Positions 44,131 through 53,936 of a stretch of DNA of 64,000 bases are shown one piece after another. Source of the DNA: Betaproteobacteria bacterium (GTDB taxonomy: Bacteria > Pseudomonadota > Gammaproteobacteria > Burkholderiales > Burkholderiaceae_C); contig CANGHH010000009.1 of assembly GCA_947453725.1 (NCBI GenBank), positions 1-64,000 of the forward strand, read 5' to 3'. Each line of letters begins with the position of its first letter. The first letter of the stretch is position 1. The translations under genes and the position numbers were made by a program. The notes under the pieces were generated by a model, which saw only the letters and a list, made by a program, of their open reading frames with translations, was not told where the DNA came from and did not search any database.

Positions 44131-45639
44131 ATGGATATCTTCAATGGATTGATGCAGGGTTTTTCGGTGGCGCTGACGCCGATGAACCTGGTCATGTGTT
44201 TCCTCGGCTGCTTCCTCGGCACGGTGGTCGGCGTCCTGCCGGGCCTCGGCCCGCCGGCCACCATCGCGATGCTGCTGCCGCTGACGTTCAAGATGGATCC
44301 GACCGGCGCCATGATCATGCTGGCCGGCATCTACTACGGCGCCAAGTACGGCGGCTCGACGACCTCGATCCTGCTCAACGTGCCCGGCGAGACCTCGTCG
44401 GTGGCGACCTGCCTCGACGGTTACCAGATGGCGCGCAAGGGCCGCGCCGGGCCGGCGCTTGGGATCAGCGCCATCGCGTCCTTCGTGGCCGGCACCGTCG
44501 GCACCCTGCTGCTGATGCTGGTGGCGCCGCCGCTGGCCAAGCTCACGCTGGCCTTCAGCGCGCCCGAATACTTTGCGCTGATGGTGCTGGGCCTGGCGAT
44601 GGTCGTGCTGCTGGCCGGGAATTCGCTGACCAAGGCGCTGCTGTCGATGATGGTCGGCCTGTGGATTGCGAGCATGGGCACCGATCTGTTCACCGCCACC
44701 TCGCGATTCACCTTCGGCCAGACCGAATTGCTGGGCGGCATCGAGTTCGTCATCGTGGCCATCGGCATCTTCGCGGTCGGCGAGGTGATGGCCAATATGG
44801 AACCCGAAAAGCCGCTCGACATGCTGCCGGTCCCGAAGGGCCTGAAGAACCTGTTGCCGACGCTGCAGGACCTGAAGGATTGCCGCTTCGCCTTCGTCAA
44901 CGGCTCGCTGGTCGGCTTTCTGATCGGCATCCTGCCCGGTGCGGGCGCGACGATCTCTTCGTTTCTCAGCTACGGCATCGAGAAGGCCGTGTCCCGGCAT
45001 CCCGAGAAGTTCGGCACCGGCGTGATCGAAGGCGTGGCCGCGCCCGAGGGGGCCAACAACGCCGACACGGCCGGCGCCATGGTGCCGCTGCTGACCCTGG
45101 GCATTCCCGGCAGCGGCACGACGGCGATTCTGCTGGCCGCGCTGGTGCTCTGGGGCTTCAAGCCCGGCCCGCTGTTCATCGAAGAGAGCCCCGCGCTGTT
45201 CTGGGGCCTGGTGGCCAGCATGTACATCGGCAACGTGGTGCTGCTGATCCTGAACCTGCCGCTGGTGGCGCTGTTTGCGCAGTTGCTGAAGATGCCGGGC
45301 TACCTGATGTACCCGCTGATCCTCGGGGTTTCCATCGTCGGCATCTACACCTCGGACTCGAGCATCTTCCAGTTGTCCCTGCTGGTCGTCTTCGGTCTGG
45401 TCGGTTATGCGATGCGAAAACTGGACTTCCCGACCGCGCCGCTGGTGCTGGGCCTGGTGCTCGGCGACTCGATGGAAAAGGCGCTGCGCCAGTCGCTGAT
45501 GATGTCGCAGGGCCATCTGTCGATCCTCTTCCGGCCGATCCCCGCGACCCTGCTGCTGATCGCCGCCTTCCTGCTGATCGTGCCGATGATCAAGAAATTC
45601 AACTCGGTGCGGGTGCAGGTCATCGACCAGGAAGCCTGA
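44131..45639 (+). CDS. tctA: Tripartite tricarboxylate transporter large permease TctA
   Basis: A 502-residue permease with about twelve membrane segments. GVLPGLGPPATIAMLLPLTF, KYGGSTTSILLNVPGETSS and GIPGSGTTAILLAAL are conserved TctA features; the repeated PG-rich motifs in the two halves reflect an inverted repeat fold. It carries out secondary uptake of carboxylates delivered by the TctC receptor. It lies 30 bases after tctB and 70 before the receptor gene. Confidence 0.95.
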   Translation: MDIFNGLMQGFSVALTPMNLVMCFLGCFLGTVVGVLPGLGPPATIAMLLPLTFKMDPTGAMIMLAGIYYGAKYGGSTTSILLNVPGETSSVATCLDGYQMARKGRAGPALGISAIASFVAGTVGTLLLMLVAPPLAKLTLAFSAPEYFALMVLGLAMVVLLAGNSLTKALLSMMVGLWIASMGTDLFTATSRFTFGQTELLGGIEFVIVAIGIFAVGEVMANMEPEKPLDMLPVPKGLKNLLPTLQDLKDCRFAFVNGSLVGFLIGILPGAGATISSFLSYGIEKAVSRHPEKFGTGVIEGVAAPEGANNADTAGAMVPLLTLGIPGSGTTAILLAALVLWGFKPGPLFIEESPALFWGLVASMYIGNVVLLILNLPLVALFAQLLKMPGYLMYPLILGVSIVGIYTSDSSIFQLSLLVVFGLVGYAMRKLDFPTAPLVLGLVLGDSMEKALRQSLMMSQGHLSILFRPIPATLLLIAAFLLIVPMIKKFNSVRVQVIDQEA

Positions 45640-45709
45640 GCCTTCGCGGTCCGAAAGCCACGCGGCGAACGCTCGACCCGTTCCAAAAAGACAATAGCCG
45701 GAGACAAAA

Positions 45710-46687
45710 ATGAAATTCGCGAAAACTCTCGCCTGCCTGGCCATCAGCGCGCTGGCGGGCCTCAGCGGCCTGGCCCAGGCGCAGTGGAAACCGACCAAGA
45801 CGGTCGACGTCATCGTGCACAACGCGCCGGGTGGCGGCAACGACCTGCTGGCCCGCGCGATTGCACAAATGCTGGAGAAGGAAAAGTTGCTGCCGGTGCG
45901 CATGCAGGTGATCAACAAACCCGGCGGCAACGGTGCTGTCGCCGCCGCGGCCATTGCCGACAAGAAGGGTGATCCGCACACCCTGGGCTTCATCACCAGC
46001 GTCTGGATCGCCAACCCGCTGACCACCAGCGAAGCCAAGGTCACGCTGCACGACCTGACGCCGGTGGCCAACCTGCTGCGCGAACCGGCGCTGTTCGCTG
46101 TGCGTGCCGACTCGCCGTTCAAGACCCTGAAGGACTTCATCAGCGCGGCCAAGGCCAAGCCGGGTGAACTCCGGCAGTCCGGCGGATCGGTGACCTCGCG
46201 CGACAACATCATCCGCCAGACGCTGCAGTCGGCGACCGGCACCAAGTGGGCCTTCGTCTCCTTCCAGGGCGGCGGCGAAAGGCTGGCTGCCTTGCTGGGC
46301 GGGCACGTCGACATGATGGTCATCGAACCGCAGGAAGCCGGCGAACAGATCCGTGCCGGCAAGCTGCGGGTGCTGGCGCAGATCGCCGATACCCCGCTGG
46401 CGGCTTATCCGAACGTGCCGACGCTGAAGCAGGCCGGTTACGACGTCAAGGCCACGCCGCAGATCCGGGCTGTGATGGCGCCGCCGGGTTTTCCGAAGGA
46501 AGCCCAGGTCTACTACGAGGACCTGTTCGCCAGGCTGCGCCTGACGGCCTCCTGGAAAAAGTATGTCGAGGGCTACCAGCTCGAAGACAGTTACTCCAAC
46601 GGGCCCGAGCTCGGCAAGACCATCGCCGAGATCGAGACCGACATGCGCGTCCAGTTCCAGCAGGCCGGCATCAAGCTGGTGCGCTGA
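45710..46687 (+). CDS. tctC: Tripartite tricarboxylate transporter receptor (TctC/Bug)
   Basis: A 325-residue periplasmic receptor: signal peptide MKFAKTLACLAISALAGLSG ending near LAQA-QW, then VDVIVHNAPGGGNDLLARAI, INKPGGNGAVAAAAI and the hinge region. The PGGG-ND-LARAI form differs from classical Bug receptors (FAPGG) and is typical of receptors encoded with their own TctAB. GGAG lies 7 bases before the ATG. It supplies the permease just upstream. The ligand is a carboxylate but cannot be specified. Confidence 0.92.
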   Translation: MKFAKTLACLAISALAGLSGLAQAQWKPTKTVDVIVHNAPGGGNDLLARAIAQMLEKEKLLPVRMQVINKPGGNGAVAAAAIADKKGDPHTLGFITSVWIANPLTTSEAKVTLHDLTPVANLLREPALFAVRADSPFKTLKDFISAAKAKPGELRQSGGSVTSRDNIIRQTLQSATGTKWAFVSFQGGGERLAALLGGHVDMMVIEPQEAGEQIRAGKLRVLAQIADTPLAAYPNVPTLKQAGYDVKATPQIRAVMAPPGFPKEAQVYYEDLFARLRLTASWKKYVEGYQLEDSYSNGPELGKTIAEIETDMRVQFQQAGIKLVR

Positions 46688-46709
46688 AACCGGGCTCCGC
46701 CGCAGCGCC

Positions 46710-47408
46710 TCAGCACGCGGCCGTGTAGCGTTGGTAGCCGCTGCGGCGCAGGTCGCAGGCCGGGCAGGCGTCGCAGCCGTAGCCCCAGTCGTGGCGCGCG
46801 CTGCGGTCGCCCAGGTAGCAGCTGTGCGTTTGTTCCCGCACCAGGTCCACCAGCGGCGTGCCGCCGAGGCTTTCGGCCAAAGCCCAGGTCGCGGCCTTGT
46901 CCAGCCACATCAGCGGCGTTTCCACCACCATGGGCGTGGCCATGCCCAGGCTCAGCGCGACCTGCAGCGCCTTCAGCGTGTTGTCGCGGCAGTCGGGGTA
47001 GCCCGAGTAGTCGGTCTCGCACATGCCGCCGACCAGCACCTGCAGGCCGCGGCGGTAGGCGACGGCCGCGGCGAAGGTGAGGAACAGCAGGTTGCGGCCG
47101 GGCACGAAGGTGTTGGGCAGGCCATCGGCCTGCATCGCGATGGCGCGGTCCTGGGTCATCGCGGTGTCGCTGACCTGGCCCAGTACGGCCAGGTCGATCA
47201 GGTGGTCGGCGCCGAGCTTCGCAGCCCAGGCCGGGAAGGCCGCGCGCAGGCTGTCCAGCACCGTCAGGCGACATTGCAACTCGACCCGGTGGCGCTGGCC
47301 GTAGTCGAAGGCGATGGTCTCGACGTGGTCGTAGCGCGCCAGCGCCCAGGCCAGGCAGGTGGCTGAATCCTGCCCGCCCGAAAACAGCACCAGGGCGCGC
47401 TGGTTCAT
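46710..47408 (-). CDS. queC: 7-cyano-7-deazaguanine synthase QueC
   Basis: A 232-residue enzyme of the PP-loop ATPase superfamily. [18 protein letters not shown] near residue 6 is the ATP pyrophosphatase loop, [11 protein letters not shown] follows, and the C-terminus has the Zn site [22 protein letters not shown]. It converts 7-carboxy-7-deazaguanine to preQ0 with ammonia and ATP on the way to queuosine. queD, queE and queF are not in the window. ATG 47408 overlaps the stop of the upstream hydrolase by four bases. Confidence 0.95.
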   Translation of the reverse strand: MNQRALVLFSGGQDSATCLAWALARYDHVETIAFDYGQRHRVELQCRLTVLDSLRAAFPAWAAKLGADHLIDLAVLGQVSDTAMTQDRAIAMQADGLPNTFVPGRNLLFLTFAAAVAYRRGLQVLVGGMCETDYSGYPDCRDNTLKALQVALSLGMATPMVVETPLMWLDKAATWALAESLGGTPLVDLVREQTHSCYLGDRSARHDWGYGCDACPACDLRRSGYQRYTAAC

Positions 47409-48253
47409 GCGGCGGTGATGAACTCGCGCAGCGTGCCCAGCGCGGCCACCGGGTCGTCGCGCCAGGCGCCGTGGCCGGCCTGCGGGAAGGTCACCAGCCG
47501 GCCCCAGGGCGCCGGTATCGCCGCGGCGATGTCCTGCGCGTCGGCCAGCGGCGTGACGGGGTCGAGTTCGCCAGCCATCACCAGCACCGGGCATTGCACG
47601 GCCGACAGGCCCGGCAGCAGCTGCATCGTCTGCTGCTCGCCGCTGGCGCTGGCGAACAGGATGTCTTCGTTGAATACCGTTCGCTGGCGGCCTTCGTCGT
47701 TGGGCGGCGTGGGGTTGTAGACGTGGCGGCAGTGGTCGTTGTACGGCGCCCAGGTGGCGGGGTTGGGGGTGGTCCAGAAAGCGCGTGCCGCGGCGCCAGC
47801 GGCTTCGCCGCCGAAGCGGGTGAAAGCCGCCACCTTGCGTTCCAGCCCCAGGTGGTGGCTGGTGCTCGACAGCACGACCTTGGCCGGGTGCGCCGGGTGG
47901 CGGGCCAGGTAGCGCTGGGCGACGAAGCCGCCGAAGCTTTGGCCCAGCACGATGGGCTTGACGACACCCAGGGCATCGCACAAGCGCACCACGTCGTCGG
48001 CGAAGACGTCCAGCGTCCATTCGTCGGCCGGCCGGCGGTCGCTGCGGCCGTGTCCGCGGTGGTCGACGTAGACGATCTGCGCCACGTCGGCCAGCTGGCT
48101 GAACAGCGGCTTGAAGCTCGAATGGTCGTAACCCGGACCGCCGTGCAGCAGGATCAGCGTGGGCTTTTCGCGCATCCGCGGGCCGTCGGGCACCAGGCCG
48201 CAGCCTTCGATGTCGACGTAGAGGCGGACCTGGGGGGCGATGGTGATCAGCAT
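47405..48253 (-). CDS. Alpha/beta hydrolase (proline iminopeptidase-like)
   Basis: A 282-residue hydrolase with the oxyanion segment [19 protein letters not shown], nucleophile elbow GQSFGG near residue 104, acid in [12 protein letters not shown] and His in [11 protein letters not shown]. The HGGPG motif is typical of the prolyl aminopeptidase / haloperoxidase-like S33 group. No signal peptide. The stop overlaps queC, so both are probably on one mRNA although a functional link is not evident. Substrate unknown; a small ester, lactone or peptide is possible. Confidence 0.88.
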   Translation of the reverse strand: MLITIAPQVRLYVDIEGCGLVPDGPRMREKPTLILLHGGPGYDHSSFKPLFSQLADVAQIVYVDHRGHGRSDRRPADEWTLDVFADDVVRLCDALGVVKPIVLGQSFGGFVAQRYLARHPAHPAKVVLSSTSHHLGLERKVAAFTRFGGEAAGAAARAFWTTPNPATWAPYNDHCRHVYNPTPPNDEGRQRTVFNEDILFASASGEQQTMQLLPGLSAVQCPVLVMAGELDPVTPLADAQDIAAAIPAPWGRLVTFPQAGHGAWRDDPVAALGTLREFITAA

Positions 48254-48349
48254 GGTCGGTTCAGGGCAAGGGACACAGGCGGTGACTCTAAGCGCGCGGC
48301 GGTCCTGCTCACCGGCGACTGCACGGGCGGCCGCGCCGGCCCCCGTGCC

Positions 48350-49285
48350 TCAGCCGAAGCTCGACGCCGCCGCCATGCCGCCCAGCCGCGCGCTGATGGC
48401 GTGGAATTGCGCCACCGTCTCATCGATGATCTGCTGCACGCTCAGCACGTCGTGGATCAGCCCGGCCGACTGCCCGGCCAGTGCCGGCGCGGCTTCCATG
48501 TCGCCGCCGAAGTACACCTGCTGGATGCCGGCGAAGGTGTCGGCCGGCATCAGACCGGCTTCATGGATGGCCGCCGTGCGCTGGCTCTTCAGGGCGCGAA
48601 TGCAGGGCGTGGCCTTCTTGTTCAGCATCCAGGTGCCGGTGGCCTCGGCCGCGACGATGGCGTTCTTGAAGTTGGCGTGCACCGGGCTTTCGGCACTGGC
48701 CACGAAGCGCGTGCCCATCTGGATGGCCTCGGCGCCCAGCGCGAAGGCTGCCGCCATGCCGCGCCCGTCGACGATGCCGCCGGCGGCCACCAGCGGCACG
48801 TCGACGCGTTCGCGGATCGCCTGCAGCAGGACCAGCGTGCTGACCTCTTCCGGGTTCTTGAATCCGCCGCCCTCGCTGCCTTCGACGACCAGGCCGTCGA
48901 CGCCGGCGTCCACGCATTTCAGCGCCGTGTCCAGCGTGGGCACCGCGTGGTAGACGACGATGCCGGCCGCTTTCAACGGCGCGATGAACTTGGCCGGGCT
49001 GCCCGCCGAGGTGGTGACGAAGCGGATGCCCGATTCGCAGACGTAGCGCAGCATGGCGTCGTCCTTCAGGAAGCGGATCGGCAGGTTGACGCCGAAGGGC
49101 AGGCCGCTGGCCAGCATGGCGGCGATCTCGTGCTGGCAGTTCGCGCTTTCGCCCGACGAGGTTTCGATGATGCCCAGGCCGCCGGCGCGCGAGACGGCGC
49201 CGGCCAGGGTGCTGCGGGCAATCCAGCCCATGGGCGCTTGCACGATCGGGTAGCGGGCGCCACTGTGGGCGAGGAAGCGGTTCAT
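48350..49285 (-). CDS. Nitronate monooxygenase / 2-nitropropane dioxygenase-like flavoprotein
   Basis: A 311-residue FMN-binding TIM barrel. YPIVQAPMGWIARSTLAGAV, followed by SRAGGLGII, is the family start; VTTSAGSPAKF, GLVVEGSEGGG and LVAAGGIVDGRG carry phosphate- and flavin-contact segments. Related enzymes oxidise propionate-3-nitronate, and others act as enoyl reductase-like flavoproteins. In a CoA-catabolic region an enoyl-reductase-like or lyase role is also possible. It lies 25 bases downstream of a crotonase gene in the same direction, suggesting one operon. Confidence 0.85.
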   Translation of the reverse strand: MNRFLAHSGARYPIVQAPMGWIARSTLAGAVSRAGGLGIIETSSGESANCQHEIAAMLASGLPFGVNLPIRFLKDDAMLRYVCESGIRFVTTSAGSPAKFIAPLKAAGIVVYHAVPTLDTALKCVDAGVDGLVVEGSEGGGFKNPEEVSTLVLLQAIRERVDVPLVAAGGIVDGRGMAAAFALGAEAIQMGTRFVASAESPVHANFKNAIVAAEATGTWMLNKKATPCIRALKSQRTAAIHEAGLMPADTFAGIQQVYFGGDMEAAPALAGQSAGLIHDVLSVQQIIDETVAQFHAISARLGGMAAASSFG

Positions 49286-49309
49286 CGGGTCTCTGTCCTT
49301 CTTCAGAAT

Positions 49310-50140
49310 TCAGTCGTCGAAAAGCGGGGCCCGCCTTTCCAGGTTGGCGCGCACGGCCTCGCGCTGGTCGGCGCCGGCCATCAGGGCGATCTGCTCGTCG
49401 CTCTCGGCCTGCAGCAAGGCGGCGGCCTGCCCGTCCAGCGTGTGCGCCGCCTGATTGAGCAGCCGCTTGCCAGCGCGCACGGCGCTGGGGCTGCGCTGGG
49501 CGACGGCCAGCGCCAGCGCATGGGCTTCGGCCAGCGGGTCGGCCACCACGCGGGTGCCCAGACCCAGCGCCACGGCCTCGTCGGCACCCAGCACGCGGCC
49601 GGTGTAGCAGAGCTCGCGCAGCACGTCGTCGCGCAGCAGGCTGTTCATCAGCACCATGCCGGCCATGTCGGGCACCAGGCCCCACTTGATCTCCATCACG
49701 CTCAGCTGCGCGGCGGGCCCCAGCAGACGGATGTCGGCGCCCAGCGCCAGCTGCAGGCCGCCGCCGAAGGCCGCGCCCTGCACGGCGGCGATGACCGGCA
49801 CGGCCAGCGTGCGCCAGCCCAGGGCGATCTGCTGCGGCCCGTTGGCGATGCCGTGGGTGCGCGGGCCCAGGTCGCTGACCGGGCTGCCCGCGCCCGCTGC
49901 CGCCAGCGCGGCGAAGCTGGCCCTATCCAGCCCGGCGCAGAAGGCCCGGCCCTCGCCGTGCAGCACCACGGCGCGCAGGCCGGGTGTGGCTTGCAGCTGT
50001 TCGATGGCGGCCAGCAGCGCGGCGAACATCGCCGGGTCCAGCGCGTTCAGCTTGTCGCCACGGGTCATCGCGACGTCGGCCACGCCGTCTGCGCCCAGCG
50101 TGATGCGCACGCGGTCGTTGACGGCAGCGGCGCCCGTCAT
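49310..50140 (-). CDS. Enoyl-CoA hydratase/isomerase (crotonase) family protein
   Basis: A 276-residue crotonase. The CoA and oxyanion segments GEGRAFCAGLDRASF and QGAAFGGGLQLALGADIRL are intact, but the usual catalytic Glu pair of hydratases is not obvious (IKWGLVPDMAGM), so isomerase or hydrolase chemistry is possible. ATG 50140 overlaps the DUF2855 stop by four bases. It is probably co-transcribed with the acyl-CoA dehydrogenase and DUF2855 genes. Substrate unknown. Confidence 0.9.
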   Translation of the reverse strand: MTGAAAVNDRVRITLGADGVADVAMTRGDKLNALDPAMFAALLAAIEQLQATPGLRAVVLHGEGRAFCAGLDRASFAALAAAGAGSPVSDLGPRTHGIANGPQQIALGWRTLAVPVIAAVQGAAFGGGLQLALGADIRLLGPAAQLSVMEIKWGLVPDMAGMVLMNSLLRDDVLRELCYTGRVLGADEAVALGLGTRVVADPLAEAHALALAVAQRSPSAVRAGKRLLNQAAHTLDGQAAALLQAESDEQIALMAGADQREAVRANLERRAPLFDD

Positions 50141-51264
50141 GGCGACACCGCCGCGGTCGCCTGCGGGTGCACCATGTGCCCGGCGCGGGCGTCGCCCTGT
50201 GCGCCCAGCACTTGCAGGTAGGCCGCCTGCCCACCGGCCAGGCCGGCGTGGTCCTGCACCGTGACCCAGGCCGCGTCCGGCTGCGTGGCGGCGGCGATGA
50301 AGCTGCGCCAGTCCTGGGCCATGCGCTGTACCAGCACCGCGCCGCCCCACTCGGCGCTGCGCTTGGCCGCCTGCTTGGGCGCGAAGAAGAAGGTGGCTTT
50401 GGGGCCGGGCAGGCCAGCACCGCCGCCGAAGCCGCTGATCTGGTCGACGTGCGCCGCGCCGATGGCGCTGCTGTAGCGCAGCGCCTTCAGCCGCGTGTGC
50501 AGCGCCAGCCGCAGCGCGGCGTTGCCGGCGAAGTCGATGTAGACGCTGGGCGTGTCGCCGTACTGCGCGGCCACGGTGCCCAGGTCGTCGTAAGTCACCA
50601 CGCGGCTGTAGACGCCCAGGCTGCGCACGAAGTCGGCGTTGCGGGCGGCGGTCAGGCCTACAACGGTCAGCCCCGGCCGCCGCGCCAGTTGCGCTGCCGT
50701 GGCGTAGGCCGTCTTCGAGGAGGCGCTGGACAGCACCATCACCTGGGCGCCGAAGAAGTCCTGGTCGGCCAGGAAGTCGTCGATCAGCCAGGCCGTCGTG
50801 AAGAGCGGCCGCAGCAGCGCTTCCAGGTCTTCCTTGCCGTCGTGGTGCAGGTTATCGGCGGCGCAGCGGCTCAGGCTGTTGTAGACCGCCGCCAAGCCTG
50901 AACGGTGCGCGGCGCCGTCCGTGAAGCCGAACGCGCTGACGCGCTCGGGCTGCACGACGACTTCGGTGGCCATCGGCAGGAAGCCCCACAGCCGCTCACC
51001 CAGCGCCACGCCCGGCGCGCGCGTTTCGGTGACGGTGCCGAAGCCCCAGCAGGGCACCACCCCCCAGGGCGCTGGCGCCGCGAAGAATTGCCAGTACTTC
51101 AGGGCCTCGCCGGTGGCGGCGTAGGTGACGTTGTTGGCCGTCATCGCGTAGCGGTCGATGCGCACGCGCACCTGGCCATCGATCAGGACGGCGGCGGGCG
51201 CGGTTTCCAGCTGCGTGCGGCGGATGTCTTGCCGGTCGACCAGCAAGCGGGTGACGGTCTGCAT
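50137..51264 (-). CDS. DUF2855 family protein (MDR-like oxidoreductase)
   Basis: A 375-residue protein of the DUF2855 family. The N-terminal part (YAMTANNVTYAATGEALKYW and VPCWGFGTV) and a Rossmann-like middle (QVMVLSSASSKTAYATAAQL) resemble medium-chain dehydrogenases without the usual zinc ligands or GxGxxG. The family is unstudied but occurs beside acyl-CoA genes. The start MQTVTRLLVDRQD at 51264 lies 24 bases after the acyl-CoA dehydrogenase stop; the stop overlaps the crotonase start. A reductase of an enoyl or keto intermediate is a reasonable guess only. Confidence 0.85.
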   Translation of the reverse strand: MQTVTRLLVDRQDIRRTQLETAPAAVLIDGQVRVRIDRYAMTANNVTYAATGEALKYWQFFAAPAPWGVVPCWGFGTVTETRAPGVALGERLWGFLPMATEVVVQPERVSAFGFTDGAAHRSGLAAVYNSLSRCAADNLHHDGKEDLEALLRPLFTTAWLIDDFLADQDFFGAQVMVLSSASSKTAYATAAQLARRPGLTVVGLTAARNADFVRSLGVYSRVVTYDDLGTVAAQYGDTPSVYIDFAGNAALRLALHTRLKALRYSSAIGAAHVDQISGFGGGAGLPGPKATFFFAPKQAAKRSAEWGGAVLVQRMAQDWRSFIAAATQPDAAWVTVQDHAGLAGGQAAYLQVLGAQGDARAGHMVHPQATAAVSP

Positions 51265-51288
51265 CGGGCTGGCTCCTGCGTGAGCGCT

Positions 51289-52560
51289 TCAGCAGCCGCG
51301 CGTGACGGGCATCGCCACTTCGGGCGCCGCCATGCCGCTGCGCAGTGCTCGCTGGCGGCCCAGTTCCAGCTTGGCGATGGACGCGCGGTGCACCTCGTCG
51401 GGCCCGTCGGCCAGGCGCAGCGTGCGCGCGCTGGTGTAGAACTTGGCCAGCACGAAGTCGTCCGACACGCCGCCGCCGCCGTGGGCCTGGATGGCCATGT
51501 CGATGACCTCGCAGGCCATCGTCGGCGCCACCACCTTGATCATCGCGATTTCGGCCTTGGCCACCTTGTTGCCGACCGTGTCCATCATGTGCGCGGCCTT
51601 CAGCGTCAGCAGCCGCGCCATGTCGATCTTGCAGCGCGCTTCGGCGATGCGTTCGTGCCACACGCCCTGCTTGGAAATCTCGCGGCCGAAAGCCACCCGC
51701 TCGTCCAGCCGCTTGCAGGTCAGGGCCAGCGCGCGTTCGGCCATGCCGATCAGCCGCATGCAGTGGTGGATCCGTCCCGGCCCGAGCCGGCCCTGCGCGA
51801 TCTCGAAGCCGCGGCCTTCGCCGAGCAGCACGTTGCTGGCCGGCACCCGCACATTGACCAGATCCATTTCCATGTGGCCGTGCGGCGCGTCGTCGCGGCC
51901 GAACACCGTCACCGGGCGCAGCACGGTCACGCCGGGCGTCTTCATCGGCACCAGCACCATGCTCTGCTGGCTGTGGCGAGGCGCTTCGGGGTCGGTCTTG
52001 CCCATCACGATCAGGATCTCGCAGCGCGGGTCGCCCGCGCCGCTGCTCCACCACTTGCGGCCGTTGATGACGACGTCGTCGCCGTCGCGTTCGATACGCG
52101 TTTCGATGTTCGTCGCGTCGCTGGAAGCCACCGCCGGCTCGGTCATCAGGAAGGCCGAGCGGATCTCGCCGCGCAGCAGCGGGGCCAGCCACTGCGCCTT
52201 GTGCTCGGCGCTGCCGTAGCGCTCGATGGTTTCCATGTTGCCGGTGTCGGGCGCCGAGCAGTTGAAGACCTCGCTGCTCCACGGCACCATGCCCATCAAC
52301 TCGGCCAGCGGCGCGTATTCCAGGTTGCTCAGACCGGCGCCGCGCGACGACTCGGGCAGGAACAGGTTCCACAGCCCGGCTTCACGCGCCTTCGGCTTCA
52401 GCGCCTCGATGGTCTCCAGCGGCAGCCAGGGGTTGCCGGCTGCGCGGTTGCGGTCGAGTTCGCGCGCGCAATCGGCTTCGCGCGGAAACACCTCGGCTTG
52501 CATGAAAGCCGACAGGCGGGCCTGCAGCGCTTGCACCTTGGGGCTGTGGTCGAAGTTCAT
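51289..52560 (-). CDS. Acyl-CoA dehydrogenase
   Basis: A 423-residue flavoenzyme starting [22 protein letters not shown]-binding motifs [15 protein letters not shown] and [12 protein letters not shown], and the C-terminal domain [20 protein letters not shown] with [12 protein letters not shown], place it in the ACAD10/11-like group common in aerobic betaproteobacteria. It makes the 2,3-enoyl-CoA and passes electrons to ETF. It heads a leftward operon (ACAD, DUF2855, crotonase, nitronate monooxygenase-like) and is divergent from the CoA transferase gene. Confidence 0.93.
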   Translation of the reverse strand: MNFDHSPKVQALQARLSAFMQAEVFPREADCARELDRNRAAGNPWLPLETIEALKPKAREAGLWNLFLPESSRGAGLSNLEYAPLAELMGMVPWSSEVFNCSAPDTGNMETIERYGSAEHKAQWLAPLLRGEIRSAFLMTEPAVASSDATNIETRIERDGDDVVINGRKWWSSGAGDPRCEILIVMGKTDPEAPRHSQQSMVLVPMKTPGVTVLRPVTVFGRDDAPHGHMEMDLVNVRVPASNVLLGEGRGFEIAQGRLGPGRIHHCMRLIGMAERALALTCKRLDERVAFGREISKQGVWHERIAEARCKIDMARLLTLKAAHMMDTVGNKVAKAEIAMIKVVAPTMACEVIDMAIQAHGGGGVSDDFVLAKFYTSARTLRLADGPDEVHRASIAKLELGRQRALRSGMAAPEVAMPVTRGC

Positions 52561-52745
52561 GGTTGGCGTCTCCTGGGGTCGGGGCTGCACAGTAGTCCTC
52601 GCGCGCCGGGCTGTCGGTCACGCCCGGGACAGTCTGGCGCCCCTTGGGCCGCAATGGCATAGGGGGGACTACGCTGGCCGAATGCCCCGGGCCGTGGCGC
52701 AATCCGGGGTCGGCGTCCTGGCCGAGGCCTCCGCTTGCCGTCACC
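52561..52745. promoter_or_regulatory. Divergent promoter region between acyl-CoA dehydrogenase and CoA transferase genes
   Basis: 185 bases between two divergent operons. GTAGTCC (52592-52598) and GGACTAC (52666-52672) form an inverted repeat with a 67-base gap, one near each operon, as might be used by a shared regulator, but the arms are short. No regulator gene is adjacent. Core promoter elements are not clear. Confidence 0.35.
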
Positions 52746-53936
52746 ATGCCGCACCTCCCCGCTTCACCCGCGCTGGCCCGCTTCCGCGTCATCGACCTCA
52801 CGCAGGTGCGCGCCGGCCCCACCTGCTGCCGCCAGCTGGCCGACTGGGGCGCCGACGTCATCCAGGTGCAGATGCCCGAACACATGCGCGGCGACGACAC
52901 GCTGGGCGGGCAGGACGGTTCCGACTACCAGTACACCCACCGCAACAAGCGCAGCGTCACGCTGAACCTCAAGGAGCCCGAAGGCATCGCGACGCTGAAG
53001 CAGCTGATCGCCACCGCCGACGTGGTCGTCGAGAACTTCCGTCCCGACGTCAAGTTCCGCCTCGGCATCGATTACGAAACCCTGGCCGCCGGCCAGGCTG
53101 GCCTGGTCTACGCCAGCATCTCGGGCTTCGGTCAGGACGGTCCGCTGGCCGAGCGCCCGGGCTTCGACCAGATCGCCCAGGGCCTGAGCGGGCTGATGTC
53201 GGTCACCGGCCTGCCGGGCCAGGGCCCGGTTCGCGTCGGCATCCCGATCGCCGACCTCTGCGCCGGCTTCTTTGCCGCCCAGGGCATCCTGGTGGCGCTG
53301 CTGGAACGCGAGGTCTCGGGGCGTGGCCAGTGGGTGCAGACCTCGCTGCTGCAGGCGATGGTCACGATGATGGATTTCCAGACTGCGCGCTGGCTGATCG
53401 ACGGCGAGGTGGCCGGTCAGGCCGGCAACTACCACCCGACCAGCATCCCGACCGGCGTCTACAAGGCGCGCGACGGCTACATGAACATCGCCGTCTTCGG
53501 CAGCAAGATCTGGGAGCGCTTCTGCACCACGCTGGGCGCGCCGGAATGGATCACCGACCCGCGCTACGCGGCCAAGGCCGGGCGCAGCGTCCACCGCGAC
53601 GCGCTGAACGCGGCGATCAACGAGCGCCTGGCGCTGCACGACCGCGACCACTGGATCGAAAGATTCAACGCCGACGGCGTGGCCTGCGGCCACATCAACG
53701 ACGTGCGTGAGATGCTGCAGGAGCCGCAGGTCGGACACCTGGGCCTGGTGCAGGACGTGGTCTCGGCGCGCTTGGGGCCGCAGCGCCACGTCGGCCAGCC
53801 GATGACGCTGAACCGCACGCCGAGCAGCCTGGCCCGCGCGGCGCCGCTGCGCGGCGAGCACACCGAAGAAGTACTGGGTGAACTGGGCCTGTCGCCCGGC
53901 GACATCGCGACCATGAAATCAAGGGGAGTTTTCTGA
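52746..53936 (+). CDS. CaiB/BaiF family CoA transferase (class III)
   Basis: A 396-residue family III CoA transferase. FRVIDLTQVRAGPTCCRQLA starts the Rossmann CoA domain, RNKRSVTLNLKEPEG and ENFRPDVKFRLGIDYETL follow; GFDQIAQGLSGLM carries the expected active-site Asp near residue 139. These enzymes move CoA between carboxylic acids without ATP. It starts the rightward operon (CoA transferase, crotonase, quinone oxidoreductase, Bug receptor) and its TGA shares one base with the next ATG. The Bug receptor could bring in the acid that it activates (inference). Confidence 0.92.
   Translation: MPHLPASPALARFRVIDLTQVRAGPTCCRQLADWGADVIQVQMPEHMRGDDTLGGQDGSDYQYTHRNKRSVTLNLKEPEGIATLKQLIATADVVVENFRPDVKFRLGIDYETLAAGQAGLVYASISGFGQDGPLAERPGFDQIAQGLSGLMSVTGLPGQGPVRVGIPIADLCAGFFAAQGILVALLEREVSGRGQWVQTSLLQAMVTMMDFQTARWLIDGEVAGQAGNYHPTSIPTGVYKARDGYMNIAVFGSKIWERFCTTLGAPEWITDPRYAAKAGRSVHRDALNAAINERLALHDRDHWIERFNADGVACGHINDVREMLQEPQVGHLGLVQDVVSARLGPQRHVGQPMTLNRTPSSLARAAPLRGEHTEEVLGELGLSPGDIATMKSRGVF

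Noticed and set aside
43600..46362. A 920-codon minus-strand open frame opposite the tct operon
   Set aside because: Low-complexity His/Gln/Arg-rich product antisense to tctB, tctA and tctC, whose membrane and signal features are unmistakable.
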